From Pseudoscleropodium purum (lineage: Eukaryota; Streptophyta; Bryopsida; Hypnales; Brachytheciaceae), in contig OZ017801.1 of assembly GCA_963969395.1 (NCBI GenBank), positions 3,474,501 through 3,538,500 of the forward strand: a stretch of 64,000 nt of DNA. Direction: 5' to 3'. This document shows, in pieces, positions 1 to 12,045 of this stretch. A program made the translations under genes and the position numbers. The notes under the pieces were generated by a model that worked only from the letters and a program-made list of their open reading frames with translations, searched no databases and had not been told where the DNA came from. Each line of letters begins with the position of its first letter. Position 1 is the stretch's first letter.

Positions 1-1831
1 AATACAAACAAGCAAATCAAGACTTTAAAGGTTCTTCATGAGGCTTTTCCACCACAAGGCAAGGAAAATCCCTAGAATTGGCCAAAAGGGAGTGTACAAG
101 ATCCTAGCATAAATTATTTTCAAACAAAGGACTTCAACAATATTTTGGGTTAATTTTTAATTAAATGACCTTAAGTAAAAAGGAGGCAACATCCCTAAAT
201 TTATCTCTTTGAAGCCTTAACTCATTAAATCACCAAATCATAGATTCAAGGAGATTGGAGCATCATCCCATGCCAAATATCACCCTGAAATCACAATTAG
301 GGAATCCAAATGGGCTCTAATTAAGCTCTAAAAGTAAATTTAGCACATGAGACCATCACATAAACACTACAATTTACTTGAGATGCATTGACCCAAAATG
401 ATTCACAATTCATTCTAAGTCCCAAGATTCAATACTACAACATTTATCCATTCATTTTCAGCAAATAATATTTATTCCATTTGCTCATTCAAATACCACA
501 ACCCTACTTTTAACCCAATTTGGGCAGTGCTTCCGCACTTGCCTTCAAACCCAAAAAATTAGACTCCTATTCATACATCATTTCTTAGACACTCACATTC
601 CACAAAGAGATTTTTATACATAAAGATGAAATCCCAAACCAATCCTTTTAAACCAAAAGCATGTTATAATCAATATTAAATTTTTTTGTTTGAAGTTTCT
701 CCAAAGGATAAGAAAAATCTTAATCTCCTCTTAATCAATTGGTGGTGCCAATTTTCTAATTTTTCCATTTGAGCTCCCATTTCATTCCCTAACATTCATT
801 ATTTTTTATTTTATTTTATTTTGCTTTTACGATTTTGAGTGTAGTTTATTCTACAAAAGTCCAAAAGAAAATGTTAAACTAAAATAGGTTGTCACATGCC
901 AATATAGCATTTGGTTCTAAATAAAATGTTTTCTCTAAATTAAACCAAATCCTATATGTAAATAGGATAGAAACCCGAAAATTGTACATCTTATAGTGGT
1001 TAAGTAGAATTTTCCAAATTGTTTAAATTTGCCTTGTATGTGATAGAATATGGTTAAATTGGTTCAAAAGAACCTATGTGAGAACTCTAAGTCAATCCTT
1101 GAGAGAGGTTTCAATTTTCTCATTGTACCTACAGTATAGTAGAAACTCCAAGTGATAGCCTATATGTGAAGAAAACTCAAGATGGACCAGAGGAGGGCAT
1201 TTGCGACATAATTATGGTAGTTTTAGGTTAAAATCATGCTAAGAGTTCAGTGGCAAAATCAGTTTGTCAAGATTTTCCTTTGTGTGAAAGATCCTCTATT
1301 CACTAGAAATTAAAAAAGATAATTGGATTTGATTCTTCTTCTTTGAATATTCAAATTAAGAATATGAACTTGAAAATCTTATGTGAAATTCTATGAGAGG
1401 TTCCACAAAAAGTTTCAAAAGTTTCTAATTATCAAAAAATATTTTTTTAGACAGTCAAACACTAAAATTCATGATAAAAAATTTATAGAATTTATCTAGG
1501 TTGTAGTAAAATCTCAATAATAATTGTGGTAATAATTATTATAAATTTTTATGCTAATAACATGCTTCAACAAGTTTCAAGACATTTCAATAGCTAGAAT
1601 TTTCAAAATTGGCAAGATCTTCCCAAAACCAACAAATTTGAAGATTATGGTGGAGTTGATTGGTTCTCTAGGAGCGTGCAAAGTCAGAATGGGGCCCAAA
1701 TTAGGTCTTTTTTTACTACTCATTAGAAAAAATTTCAGACCTTAGGAGGTCTGCAAGTTTTGAACTACCCACAACTACCCTGGTGCAATTAGAGAGGAAA
1801 TTCAACATTTTTTACTTTTTAATGAAAACTG

Positions 1832-1860
1832 CTGATGTGGCACTACTTGTGCCACATCAG
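1832..1860. repeat. Perfect 12 bp hairpin
   Basis: CTGATGTGGCAC at 1832-1843 is followed by a 5 nt loop and its exact reverse complement at 1849-1860. CCACGTCAG follows directly. A similar word pair, GACGTGGCA...CCACATCA, lies upstream of the SERRATE gene at about 41729-41754, so this may be a piece of a shared repeat rather than a regulatory site. Confidence 0.7.
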
Positions 1861-2599
1861 CGCCACGTCAGTTTTTAAAACTTTTTTAATATTCTACATA
1901 TTTTTTAATACTTTTAGTTTTTTATATTATTTTATATTTTATATTTTCCTTTAATTGTTTTGTGGGGTGCTGAAAACTGAATTCTTAACGGCCTTCCACA
2001 AGGCTCAGATTTTTTGAAATGTATACTTACATAAGAACCTAAGCTAGTTACTTTCTATATAAAAGTCAACCTTCAAAAGTTCAATTTTTAACCCTTTTAA
2101 ATTTTAAGTTAGCATTAGCTATCAATGAGATTTTAGCGTAAGAAAAAAAATTGGAAGTCTCTCTTATCCTAATAATGTCCTTCTAAAATCAATGGCACAA
2201 TCCTTTTGTAATTTGGAGTCTTTTTTTAAAAGTTAGAGTTTAGAATTGGTGTAGAAAGTAAAAAAATTGAAGATTAGGATGAAAATCTTAAATGATAATA
2301 TTACCTTATAGGAAAATGGGGGGGAGGGGGGGCCGTTGAGTGCCCTTGAAAACATATAAAAGGGCACTCATTCTCCTCTCATTTCACTCCGTGTAGCCAT
2401 TATTTGGCATTCTATATACATTCATCCATTAATTGGACTTTTGGGCCATTTTAGTGCCAAAGTTGTAAACATGTGTTTTAGAGCATTTCAAGCTCCATTT
2501 TTGATGCATTTCTACATATAATTATATGAAGCCATACACTTTTGATTGCAATGTATGGCCACACTATCTATTGAAAAGAGGCAGACAACCTAGTTTCTA

Positions 2600-2940
2600 A
2601 TTGATTAACATCCCCCTCGTTTTGACAAAAATCCTGAGTTATTGATTTAAAAAAAATAAAACTCCTACCCCTCTTGATCACCGTTGATCTAATTTAATAT
2701 AGAATACAAATATGAATATGGATAAAAATATAGATAGTAATATATATGAATACAAAATACAAAATATGAATACGAATATACAATATGCTACATGTACAAG
2801 GATACAGATACATGATATATCCCATATCAATTGAGTCCCCCTGCCACTTGCAAATTACAAAGGGGTGGGAGGTGGGAATTTTTTTTTTAAATTGATGTTT
2901 TTAGTGCATAGTGACACAAATGTCACTATGCACTGTAAAG
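2600..2940 (+). repeat. Dispersed C-run/ATACA-core/G-run repeat, copy 1
   Basis: The element starts with a C-run (CATCCCCCTCG), continues through a GTTGATC word and a core of imperfect ATACAAATATGAATA units, then a TCCCATATCAATTG word, and ends in a G-rich run. The same order is seen at 16280-16530 and, inverted, at 39235-39495. A perfect hairpin follows at 2903-2934 (14 bp arms, 4 nt loop). Copy 2 also has a perfect hairpin on its right side, of different sequence. The transposon class is not evident. Confidence 0.6.
2903..2934. repeat. Perfect 14 bp hairpin with 4 nt loop
   Basis: AGTGCATAGTGACA at 2903-2916 and its exact reverse complement at 2921-2934 are separated by CAAA. It lies just to the right of the dispersed C-run/ATACA-core/G-run repeat. 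Confidence 0.75.
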
Positions 2941-3059
2941 AGGTAGGAATTACTTGCCACAAACTACTATTAGGAGGTTATGTACTATTGCTCAGAGTGT
3001 ATAGCCACTTCCTTCAAAAGTCAAATTTCTTAGTAAGTTATATATAAATGATATGTTAA

Positions 3060-3560
3060 GTGTCTTTTAGAATACTTATGTGTAAATACTTGAGGCTAAG
3101 AAATGTCTCATTTAAAATATAAATGTAGCTTTTGATTACGTGAAGCATTCTAATAATCCCTAGGTAGGATTTTTTAATGTCTCCTGAAAGACCTTACGTT
3201 TCTTGAATCAACTTCAAGACATATATTGAAGGCAAGATGAGAAAAACTTCAATTTTGCCAATACAAGTCTTGGAGCCTTATATCTAAATTTGTTTCTTGT
3301 ACTTTTTTATATCAATGACATTTTGATCAACTTGTGAAACTCTTGCTCCAACTTTTTTGGCCTCGCTACTTGTTTGACTTCAAATCTTTTTTGATTTGAA
3401 CATTGATTTCTTGTCCTTTTCTCCTTGATACATATATGTAATTGAAAAATATTATTTGATCCAAAAGATGGATGAATGTAGAAATTCAATGCTTCACCAA
3501 ATTACAAGTAATCCCCATCTTTAGTTAGCACATTCACTAGAAAAAACATAATTGCTCATA
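3060..3560 (-). repeat. Dispersed repeat, inverted copy of 37430-38060
   Basis: Read on the minus strand, this segment matches about 37430-38060 on the plus strand over several hundred bases with small indels. A shared landmark is AATTTGGTGAAGCATTGAAT followed by TTCTACATTCATCCATCTT. A 60-codon minus-strand frame (3489-3307) survives only in this copy and resembles no family I recognise. This is probably an old transposable element fragment. Confidence 0.6.
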
Positions 3561-4589
3561 AGTATTTATAAAGCATCTGAATATTGTAAGAAAAATAAGA
3601 AGCTTCACCAAGTCATGTGTAGCCTTAGTAAGAAGTGATTGTAGATCTATAGTACATGCTTGCTTCTTGAGATTGTAGATATATGCAATTTGTCCTGCTA
3701 GTGCATGTGCTTATGCATGTGATACTAATTTATCAATGTCATATTATTTGTAAAATGTGGAAATTAGTATAGATTGAAATATTATAGTAATATTGTTTAT
3801 CATTTCTAAAGAACATTTTTGTAGTAACACTAATTTTCTAAATGAATCTACTTTCTCCCTTTACTAATAGACCAAATTCATGTAGCTATCATCATTGCAA
3901 GGCTTCTTTACTTTAGTTCAAATTTCCAAAGGGCAACAACTTAGTGCAATTTTAGTGGTCTAGCTTTCAAGGCCACTCTACTTTTTTGGAAATAAAAAAT
4001 GAGCTATAGATGTGTGGTCTTGCTAAAGTATTATCTTTGGCATGGCATAAATTGCATTGTTGTTGTTGTAATGTAGCTCTACCAATTGCTACTATTCATC
4101 TTGAAAATAGTACATGGACATGAAAGCAAGTTGTAGGTGTAGCAACCAAGTGATCCACTCTTCAAATCTTGAACATTGTGTTTTGCCTAAGTAAAATAGA
4201 AGTACCCATTTTTTGTCTACCTTTTACAATGTTGTGAAGTAGGGTCTTCCAAAGAGTTTTAAACATGACCTTACACTATATGGGATGTCTCCAACTTTAC
4301 ATAGGACGCAATATGGTTGCATAGTAATAGAATCTTTAGTGAATGGATTTTGATCTTTTTCTAAAGGTGCTTACAACTTCCTATCAAGTGTTTCAAGATT
4401 TCCCTTTGAAAATTCATAGAAGTATAAAAAAACTCCAAAATCTCCTTCATCTTTTTTTGGAAAATTATAATTTTTATTCATTGACAAGTTCAAAATAACT
4501 CCATATTATATTTTTGAAACTATTTAAACACATGAGTTTAAGTGAAAAATTTGAAATGAACCTTTGATGAACCAGTGAAAAATCTCATG

Positions 4590-6365
4590 CTCTTAGAACT
4601 TCTTATTAAGATATTGATAAATATTATTAGAATCATTATGTGAAATGAATGCATTTTTAACATTTTGAAAACATCCTAAACACAATACTTTTTTGTTGCA
4701 GTTTTGTTGGACATTGAACTTTAGAAGCAGAATTGAAGAAGAAGTCACTCCAAAAGTGCGTATCATTCTTGAATTTTATGCCAAAGGACCTTTTGCATGC
4801 CACATCTTGTACTCCAAATTTAAGATAAACTATGCACTTTCTCCTATCAAAGAAATATGAACAATTAAGTCAAGGAAAGCCTTATCATCTATGGAAAACC
4901 ACAACCATACACGTGATAACATCTCACTTACTCTTGACCATTGACCACATCACTACACAAAGACCCATCCTGTTATCACTTTAAGGTAAACCAACCTATG
5001 ATAGTCCAAATGTCAGCCAACCCAGTATAGGCAAAAAATTTCCAGTGATGCACATTTCAAGAACTAGAATGTACATTATTAATACAATTTTGCATGTGAT
5101 GGGTTGGCTCCCATCTGGACTGTCATAGGCAGAGTTACCTTCAAGTCTTCTGTTTGACTCCAAAAGTTCTTGAATGACAGACTCCCCCAAATCATGTTAC
5201 AGTGCTACCAGGGTAACTACCTGAGTCTAGAACTACTTATTTATATCTGGACATCTGGAGAGCTTGGCCAGGCACAAGCAATTATTTCAACTGTGTGTGT
5301 TTCTCAGCCGTGGACCCAAGGTGCCTCTCGCCTTGCATTGCAGATATTGAGTGACAAAAGAGAGCTCACCTTGGCTAACTTTGAGTTCATTGCCACTAAA
5401 TTTCCTCTCTAACTCAGTCAGTTCTGTCTGTGCAGCACCCAGGTAATCAAGCTGCTGGGTTGATTTCATCTGCAGCTCTCAAATTGATTTCATACACTCT
5501 CATACTCATTATCAGAAAACCTCAAGCACATTGTCTGTCGACTTGTCTGCAGAACTGCATGTGATGAGACCATAGGAGATGCTCTTAGAACTTTTAAATA
5601 CAGGTACCCATATGTACCATGTGAAATGAATGCATCCCAAACATGTTTGAAACATTCTAGGGACAAAATCACTTCTCCTTAATTTTGTTAGAGGGCTGGA
5701 CTTCTAAAGTACGACTAAAGTGGAAGTGGAATTTGCTCTAGAAACCCATAACATTCTTGAACTGAAAGCAGAAGTCACTTTACGAATGCATAACATTCTT
5801 GAATGGATTACTAAGAGACCCTTTGCTTGCCACAGATTGTGCTCCAGGTAATATAAGATAAACTATGTAGTCTCTCCAATGGAGGAAATATGAATATTTG
5901 AGATAAAGGAAGCCTTGTCATCCAAGGATAGGCATAATAAATCATAAAACTGACAACATCTCACTCATGACCAAAACATCACAAATGTACAAATCTCACT
6001 TCAAGCATCATCTGTACATCATCTCATCATCACTTCAAGCATCATCTGTACATCATCTCATCATCACTTCAAGCCTTCTGTCTGACTCCAAAAGTTCTTG
6101 AATAAAACAATCATGTTGCAGTGCTAAGGGAGAAAGGGTACCCAGGTCTTCAAATGGATATCTGCAGCGTGTGGCCAGGCACAGGCAATTTTTTCAACTG
6201 GGTCAGTGTGTTTCTCAGCCATAGACCCAAGGTGCCCCTCGCCGTGCGTTGCAGAAATCCAGAGACGAAAGAGCGCTCATCTTAGCTAACTTTGAGTTCA
6301 TCGCCTTTAAATTTCTTCCCTAGCATCCGTCTGTGCGGCACCCAGGTATTCAAGCTGCTGAATCA
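4590..6365 (+). repeat. Tandem duplication (~1 kb unit) upstream of the plus-strand P450 gene
   Basis: Unit A (about 4590-5580) and unit B (about 5580-6365) share the same order of landmarks. These are GCTCTTAGAACTT, a GTGAAATGAATGCAT word, an ACATTCTTGAA stretch, TAAGATAAACTATG, and a GC-richer block containing GACCCAAGGTGCC, TAACTTTGAGTTCAT and GCACCCAGGTA. Unit B is shortened by internal deletions. A 34 bp direct repeat (about 6001-6068) sits inside it. The GC-richer block also matches about 24010-24150 in reverse orientation, upstream of the minus-strand P450. The block is therefore part of the duplicated upstream region, and the tandem doubling is seen only in the plus arm. Confidence 0.75.
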
Positions 6366-6677
6366 TGTGAAGGTTTCTGTATGTGAGTGTTGTGAGATTA
6401 GTATGGACAGGATGCGAAATGGAATGAGAGTTGTCACACTCCGGGTAAGGTGGAATGTTGCTGTACTGTTTCAATTGGGGGTTCGTAGTGGAAGAGAACT
6501 TAGAGTTTGGCTATGGCGAAAGTGGAGAGAGAGGGGAGTATTTCAAGCGGAGCCGTGGTTTTGAACTCTCAGTGGGAAAAGGTTATTGGCTGTGGACGTA
6601 GTTTCGTGCATTTTAGCCTTCCTGTAATCCTGTAATTGCTGAGTTGAGTTGATGGATTACTTATTAGGTGAAGGCTT

Positions 6678-9600
6678 ATGATGCAGGTTAGCGATATGGC
6701 GTTGGAGGTTGTATGGATGCTGACGGCGTTGATAATCCTGGCAACAATCTGCATTGGAGTGTTCAAGGGCATCCTCGGTGACAGTGTTCTGTACGGACGA
6801 GGACCTCGTCAGTTCATTCTTGACCGCTTGGCCAGGTTCTTCTCAATTCATCACTCACTTTTGTTTGGGACAGTGAGGGTTTGGTTTTCGCAATGGTTGC
6901 TTTGCCTTCGCAGTAGGAAACTGTCCCCTGACTTTGAGTGACTTCCTTTGGAAAATGTTCATATTTAAATTTCACTCTTCTTTTTCATTTTACGAGAGCT
7001 TTAGACCACACTAACTAAAATATGTGTCGTTTGATATCGTATGGATAAGTTAAAATATGGATTGTTTGAATACCATATGAAAAAGTCATGAATTTTCACA
7101 ATTTTGTTTTGTGAGGGAGGAAAACCATGTGCAGGCTTTGCTTTTCAGTTGTTAACCATTGCCTTCTAAGTCCCTAGATTCTGGATTGTAACATTTACTC
7201 ATCGCAAAGGTTCTTGTATGAGAGAAGGTTTACGTGCCTTAACTTTGGAGACTTGCGATGTGATACAACCACTATATTCATGTCTCATCCTCTGATTGTT
7301 TGGGTGTGGAGATGTGGAGATCCTTTTACCATTTCGTTGATGGGCGAAACGCGAACAGTAATCAGTTCGCCTGAAACCATCAAATTTGTTCTTTCGACTG
7401 CCCATACATCCTTTCCAGGAGGCTATCCCGCGCAGTATAATCGACTTCTCAGTGAGGGGAAGATTGTGGGTGAAAGGCACCCCCACTTCAGAAAGATTAT
7501 ACTTTCTGCTGCCTCCGGAGATGGGCTTCAAAAGCTGGTCCCGTTCATCAGCTCCTTGGCCGAGAAAACTGTCAAATCTTGGGAGAATCAAGCTGTGGTG
7601 AACTCGGCGGAGGAGTTGCAAAAGGTCAGTGGTACAACGTTTTCTTGCAAGACATTCAACGTTTATGGACTATACTGCTCTCTTGATTATATGATTATGT
7701 GCTCAAATTTTACCCAGTTTGTTTAAAGTGTGCGGTAAGCGCAAACTCTTATCGTGTGGTTTTTGCGCAAAAATGGTCATTGAGGATATTGGGAAAGGGC
7801 AGGACGGTCGTCCACGTCTTGTAGCTTTCATTTCCATGTTAGAATTTCAATTACTGTACTATTGAAGGTTGTTTAGGTTATGTGTATGAAATGTCTTCCC
7901 TATTCTGAGAAATTGATGGAATATACTCTCATTTTAAATCGACATAACATGCTATGTATCGTTATTCACTAAATTTTTTTCTGCAATGCCTACACCTTTT
8001 AGTTTTTCTCTTCAAGAGAACAGCTATGGCAGTCAAAGCTCACTGTTCACTGTTAGTGCTCATCATCAGCAGATGATCCACGATGACATATGTAGACTGA
8101 CCCTTTGATGGTTATTTGATAGATCGATGATGGTACTCATACTGAAAATTTGAGGTTTCTGCAGTTTGTCTTTAATGTGGGGATGCACCTTTCTTGGAGG
8201 GATGTCGAACCGGGCTCGGAGGAAATGGACCAAATCAGGAACGAAATCTCCAGCGTTACAAAAGGTCTGCTGATTTTACCGATCAATTTTCCTGGATTCA
8301 GTTTCCACAAGGCATTGAAGGTATGTATTCGAGAGCATTTCCACTCGGCCTTAAAATTTTTTAGTCATTAGTCTTCTAATGTTCCCGATACTGAAAGGGG
8401 TAGAACTGGATGTTGCTGCAAAATCCGTAGGCAATATTGAGTCTGCAAATCAGCAGTCGATCTTAGAATATCTATTGTTTCCATGGAGGGGCGATTCAGG
8501 TTTGCAACTTGCTCATGAACTTGCTCATAATATGCACCTGAGATATTAATATTCGAGGTTGTTTGTGAGTCTTATTATGCACTTCAGTCTTGGTTTTTCA
8601 GAGTTTGAAAACATAAAGAACGCCTTGATATCTGAAGTTCAACTTCTTTGAGGGTTATATACAAATTCATCACCCCTTTGATACATGTCTCCGTGTTTAT
8701 TTGACATGACTATAGCTCAAAAAATTCCAGAAGGACCAACTTGGAATGTTGATGAACCAACTGGGTTGTCCATCTCATGGAATTGTTGAATCAGGCCAGA
8801 CAAGTTCTTGTATCCCGCATTCAAAGTGAAATCTCAAGGAGAAGGAAAGCTGATATCCAACAGGATGACGTACTGAATGCTCTGATGAGCATTAGGGAGG
8901 TTGAAATTCCAGATTACGATATATGTTGCATTATGGTGGGAATGTTGTTTGCTGCTTCTGCTACAACTGCTTCTTTAATTCCTTGGGTTCTAAAATACCT
9001 GGATACCTTCCCAGAAGCACGCCAACGTGTTCAGGTGAAAATCTTGCTTTTTGATAGATTTATGATGAGATGACAGCCTTTTTAGACTTTTCTAATACTA
9101 TGCAAATTCTGTGTTTGTGGAAAGTTTTTTTCACTTATTTTGAACAAGTATGGCTGTAAGTCATAACTCATACCCTCATTTCCTAACCTAGGTAGGGAAT
9201 TGATACTTTGACTGCTACACAATTGTTACATTTGACATGGAAGATAACACTTGGTAGATGATGAGGAGAGGTAATGCAAGATGACCACAGGAGGGTTGTG
9301 CGAATCAATGGTTTGACAGCACCTACTTGCCGCTAGTTCCTGCGGCTTGGTAGGTACTGTCAATGGCTATTTTCGTATGGCCCTCCTCCAGATTTGCAGA
9401 GTTACGTCGTACGTTTCTGTATTGATTTTTAGTTGCTAGAAATTAGATCACCACAGTGATAATCAGGCCTTTACAGATTTGGAAAATAGTAGCAATAAGT
9501 GTTTAGTGTACAGAGTCTACATACTATATAAAATAGAGTTATTTGGAAGTTTGCACTTATCTCAAATCTCAAATCTCATATTAGGGATGCTCATGAGTTC

Positions 9601-12045
9601 ATTTCATTCAGGAGGAACAAGATTGTGTTCATCAAAAGATGATTGAAGACAAGTCATTGACCTGGTTCAAGCCCAAGAGCAGCATGCCTTACACTCTACA
9701 AGTAATTTGTTTTGACCACTTGTGTCCATTGGAAATAGAAAATTTATTTATGAAATACTACAATGATGATGATGTTTTCTTCTTCTTCAATTATTGTTTG
9801 AATGGTATTGTTGGTATTGTGTGAATTGTGAAAATGGTTTAAATTTCTTTTTGTTGTAATATTCTTTACTTCTTTAATGGAATTTGAAATTTGACAAATT
9901 TATTACTAAATCTACAATCGTTGGGGTGATGTATAGGTTATCTATGAGACCATGAGGATTGAATCACCTGTTTTGCTACTTCCAAGGCAAGCCAACAAAG
10001 ATGTTGATTACAATGGTAAAGGTTTAATCTTGTCACTTATCTTCACTTGCTTTTATATGTTCAAATTCATCACATTAGGGAAAAAGCTCTAAACTATAGT
10101 AGCAACAAAAGGGGCTTGAGATGACTTCTTGAATAGGGAGGGGAGGTGATCTTTGTCTTATTTCAGATCTATATATCTTTTAGATTTAAGTTTCAATTAG
10201 GCAACTAAAAAACCATACCTCTAATTACTTGTTAGTCCTAAATTTTGGCACATTGAAATTTGCAAAAATTATAAATATGATGTTATTGCTCTTCAATTTC
10301 TACTAGTTCTTTTAAGAATCAAGTATTAATTTTATTTTGGGTTAAAATAAATTTTAATATAATTAAGTAATTAAAATGTATAGTCCCTCAAAGTCCAAAT
10401 TTTAAAGCTTGCTTTATGAATTATTTATCATAATTTCAGAAGCAAATACACTCAAAGTGACTAGATGGTGTGAAGATTATTATGTTAGGTATTTAGTTTT
10501 GACTTTGTTTAGATATCTTTTAGTTTTTTTAATATGTTTCACTTCCTCACAGGTATGGTTTTCCGCAAAGGTTCTTATGTGTGGGCATCAACAACTTCTC
10601 TTCATTATGATCCAAAATTCTATCCAAATCCTGAGGAGTTCGATCCATCCAGATTTGTTGTATGAACACCATGTTTTTACTATTTAAGAATGCAACAATT
10701 TCATTTTGTGAATCTTAAGTCAACTAGAGTTATTCTAAATTGAGATTGTTTTCTTTTGAGGTTTACACTTGTAAAAATCATGTCATGTTTCAACACACAA
10801 CTTGGCTAGAGTTGATGGTGTTAGTGTCTAATGTACAAGTTGGTGTGTACTTTGTGATTGAAAGAAGACATCATGTCTTCTAATGTTTCTATGCGTTCAT
10901 TATGTTTAAACTAACCTTCCTTGGTTGAGTTACTTTAGTGCAATTCAGAAATGCTTGTATATAAATTCTACTTAGTTTCATACAAATGGTGTTTAAGTTA
11001 TTTTTATGTTGGAAATTAACAAGCTATGTGCAATTAAAACCATATTTAGCAATGCCACAAGAGTTTATTTCATATTTATTCATTTTGCTCCTAGTTGCCA
11101 ATTTTCTCGGACAATGTGCAAGAAATGTTTTGGTGAGTTTAATCTTTGAATTGTTGGAATTTGTTACAGGAAAAGCCTAATCCAAAAACTTTCATGCCTT
11201 TTGGCCAAGGTCCACATTTATGCCCTGGAAGTGAACTTGCAGTGACAGAGACAATGTTCATCATCCATCATCTTATCACAAATTACAGGTGAATATATGC
11301 ATTGATTATGCACAATGAAATGAATAATTATAGTTTCAGTAGTTTCAATGAGTATTTTGCAGTATATTAGGTATGCACAACTAAATGAACAATAGATTCA
11401 ATTTTTTTTGTTATTTTAATTGCCATTTAGAACATGAGAATTGGGAGGTGAAGAAGATTATTATACATAATTTCAAATTTCAAATTTCTTTAAATTTTGA
11501 ATATGTAGATGTCTACTTGAAGGGATCACATTAAGTTTTATTCTATTCTTCCAGCCAATTAAAGACACTTGTAAAATACTTACTTGAATAGACTAAGCTT
11601 TGAAGACCCATATGTCTAATTTGTACATGACAAGATAGATTGATCATGAGTCTTAAAGCTTCATTTCTTTGAGTAAGCATTTTAATAGTGAAGGTAACAT
11701 GTTTGTCTTGAAACTCAAGCCTAACATTACCATATTGAAATTAAAAATTTTTAAAACCTCCCTTGAAAAAGTTTATTTGCAATGTACCACTACGCATTTT
11801 TCTTTTATATTTTCACAACCAAGGAAGTGGATGAACATTTTTCCTTTGATAAATTTTGATGGTGGAAGCATTGAAATAGAAGAATTTGAAATATAGTAGA
11901 TGTATGTGTTATTGAGGAATTAAAATTATGTGCATGTTATACCTATTGCAGTTGGAAAAGGTGTGGACCTGATGAAGTGACGCAATTTCCAATTAGGAAA
12001 CTTGTGGGTTTTCCAATCCATTTGGTTAAAAGGTGCATGACATGA
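6678..12045 (+). CDS. Cytochrome P450, CYP85 clan, CYP707-like (plus-strand copy, 9 exons)
   Basis: Haem-thiolate monooxygenase, probably ER-anchored. Proposed exons are 6678-6835, 7312-7624, 8165-8320, 8795-9034, 9612-9701, 9937-10015, 10553-10659, 11170-11288 and 11952-12045. They join in consistent phase to 451 aa without a stop. Visible features are a hydrophobic N-terminal anchor (about 8-28), ETMR (ExxR, 323-326), FDPSRF (375-380) and the haem loop [10 protein letters not shown] with Cys399. His in place of the usual Arg in the haem loop also occurs in CYP707A. With overall resemblance ([23 protein letters not shown]), that is why I favour a CYP707-like family; substrate is unknown. Oddities: the proline-rich hinge after the anchor is missing, and the I-helix reads FAASATTAS with Ala265 where an acidic residue is expected. 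The exon 2 acceptor is GGAG, whereas the other copy has TTAG. The first ATG is 6678; the start shared with the other copy is 6681. It may be a functional variant or a pseudogene with an open frame. Confidence 0.8.
9289..9389. repeat. Intronic foldback in P450 intron 4 (plus copy)
   Basis: An imperfect ~45 bp inverted repeat around an 8 nt loop (TAGTTCCT, 9334-9341). The inner arms TTTGACAGCACCTACTTGCCGC and GCGGCTTGGTAGGTACTGTCAA pair with few mismatches, and the outer ends are GGAGGGT and CCCTCC. The same foldback is present in intron 4 of the minus copy (20021-20116), so it predates the duplication. It could be a small MITE with GGAGGG termini or a hairpin RNA; no target-site duplication was identified. 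Confidence 0.7.

Larger units (their letters stand above)
1..4580. other. AT-rich intergenic DNA with dispersed repeats
   Basis: No gene is supported here. Reading frames are short and broken, and base composition is strongly AT-biased. The stretch holds copies of three dispersed families that recur in the window: about 815-1420 (also at 25385-25960), about 2600-2870 (also at 16280-16530 and inverted at 39235-39495), and about 3060-3560 (inverted at 37430-38060). The text at about 4125-4185 recurs at 63945-64000, at the other end of the window. A small G-run (G7-A-G7) lies at about 2318-2332. Confidence 0.7.

Noticed and set aside
6292..6564. 90-codon frame just upstream of the plus P450
   Set aside because: It lies in the duplicated upstream region, is not kept open in the minus arm and shows no domain.
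6820..6915. Extending P450 exon 1 through the LLFGT text up to the GTGAGG donor
   Set aside because: The phase would not fit exon 2. The donor at GCCAG|GTTCTT gives the right phase in both copies and a sensible [14 protein letters not shown] join.
7199..7621. 140-codon minus-strand frame across P450 exon 2
   Set aside because: Shadow of the real exon on the other strand.
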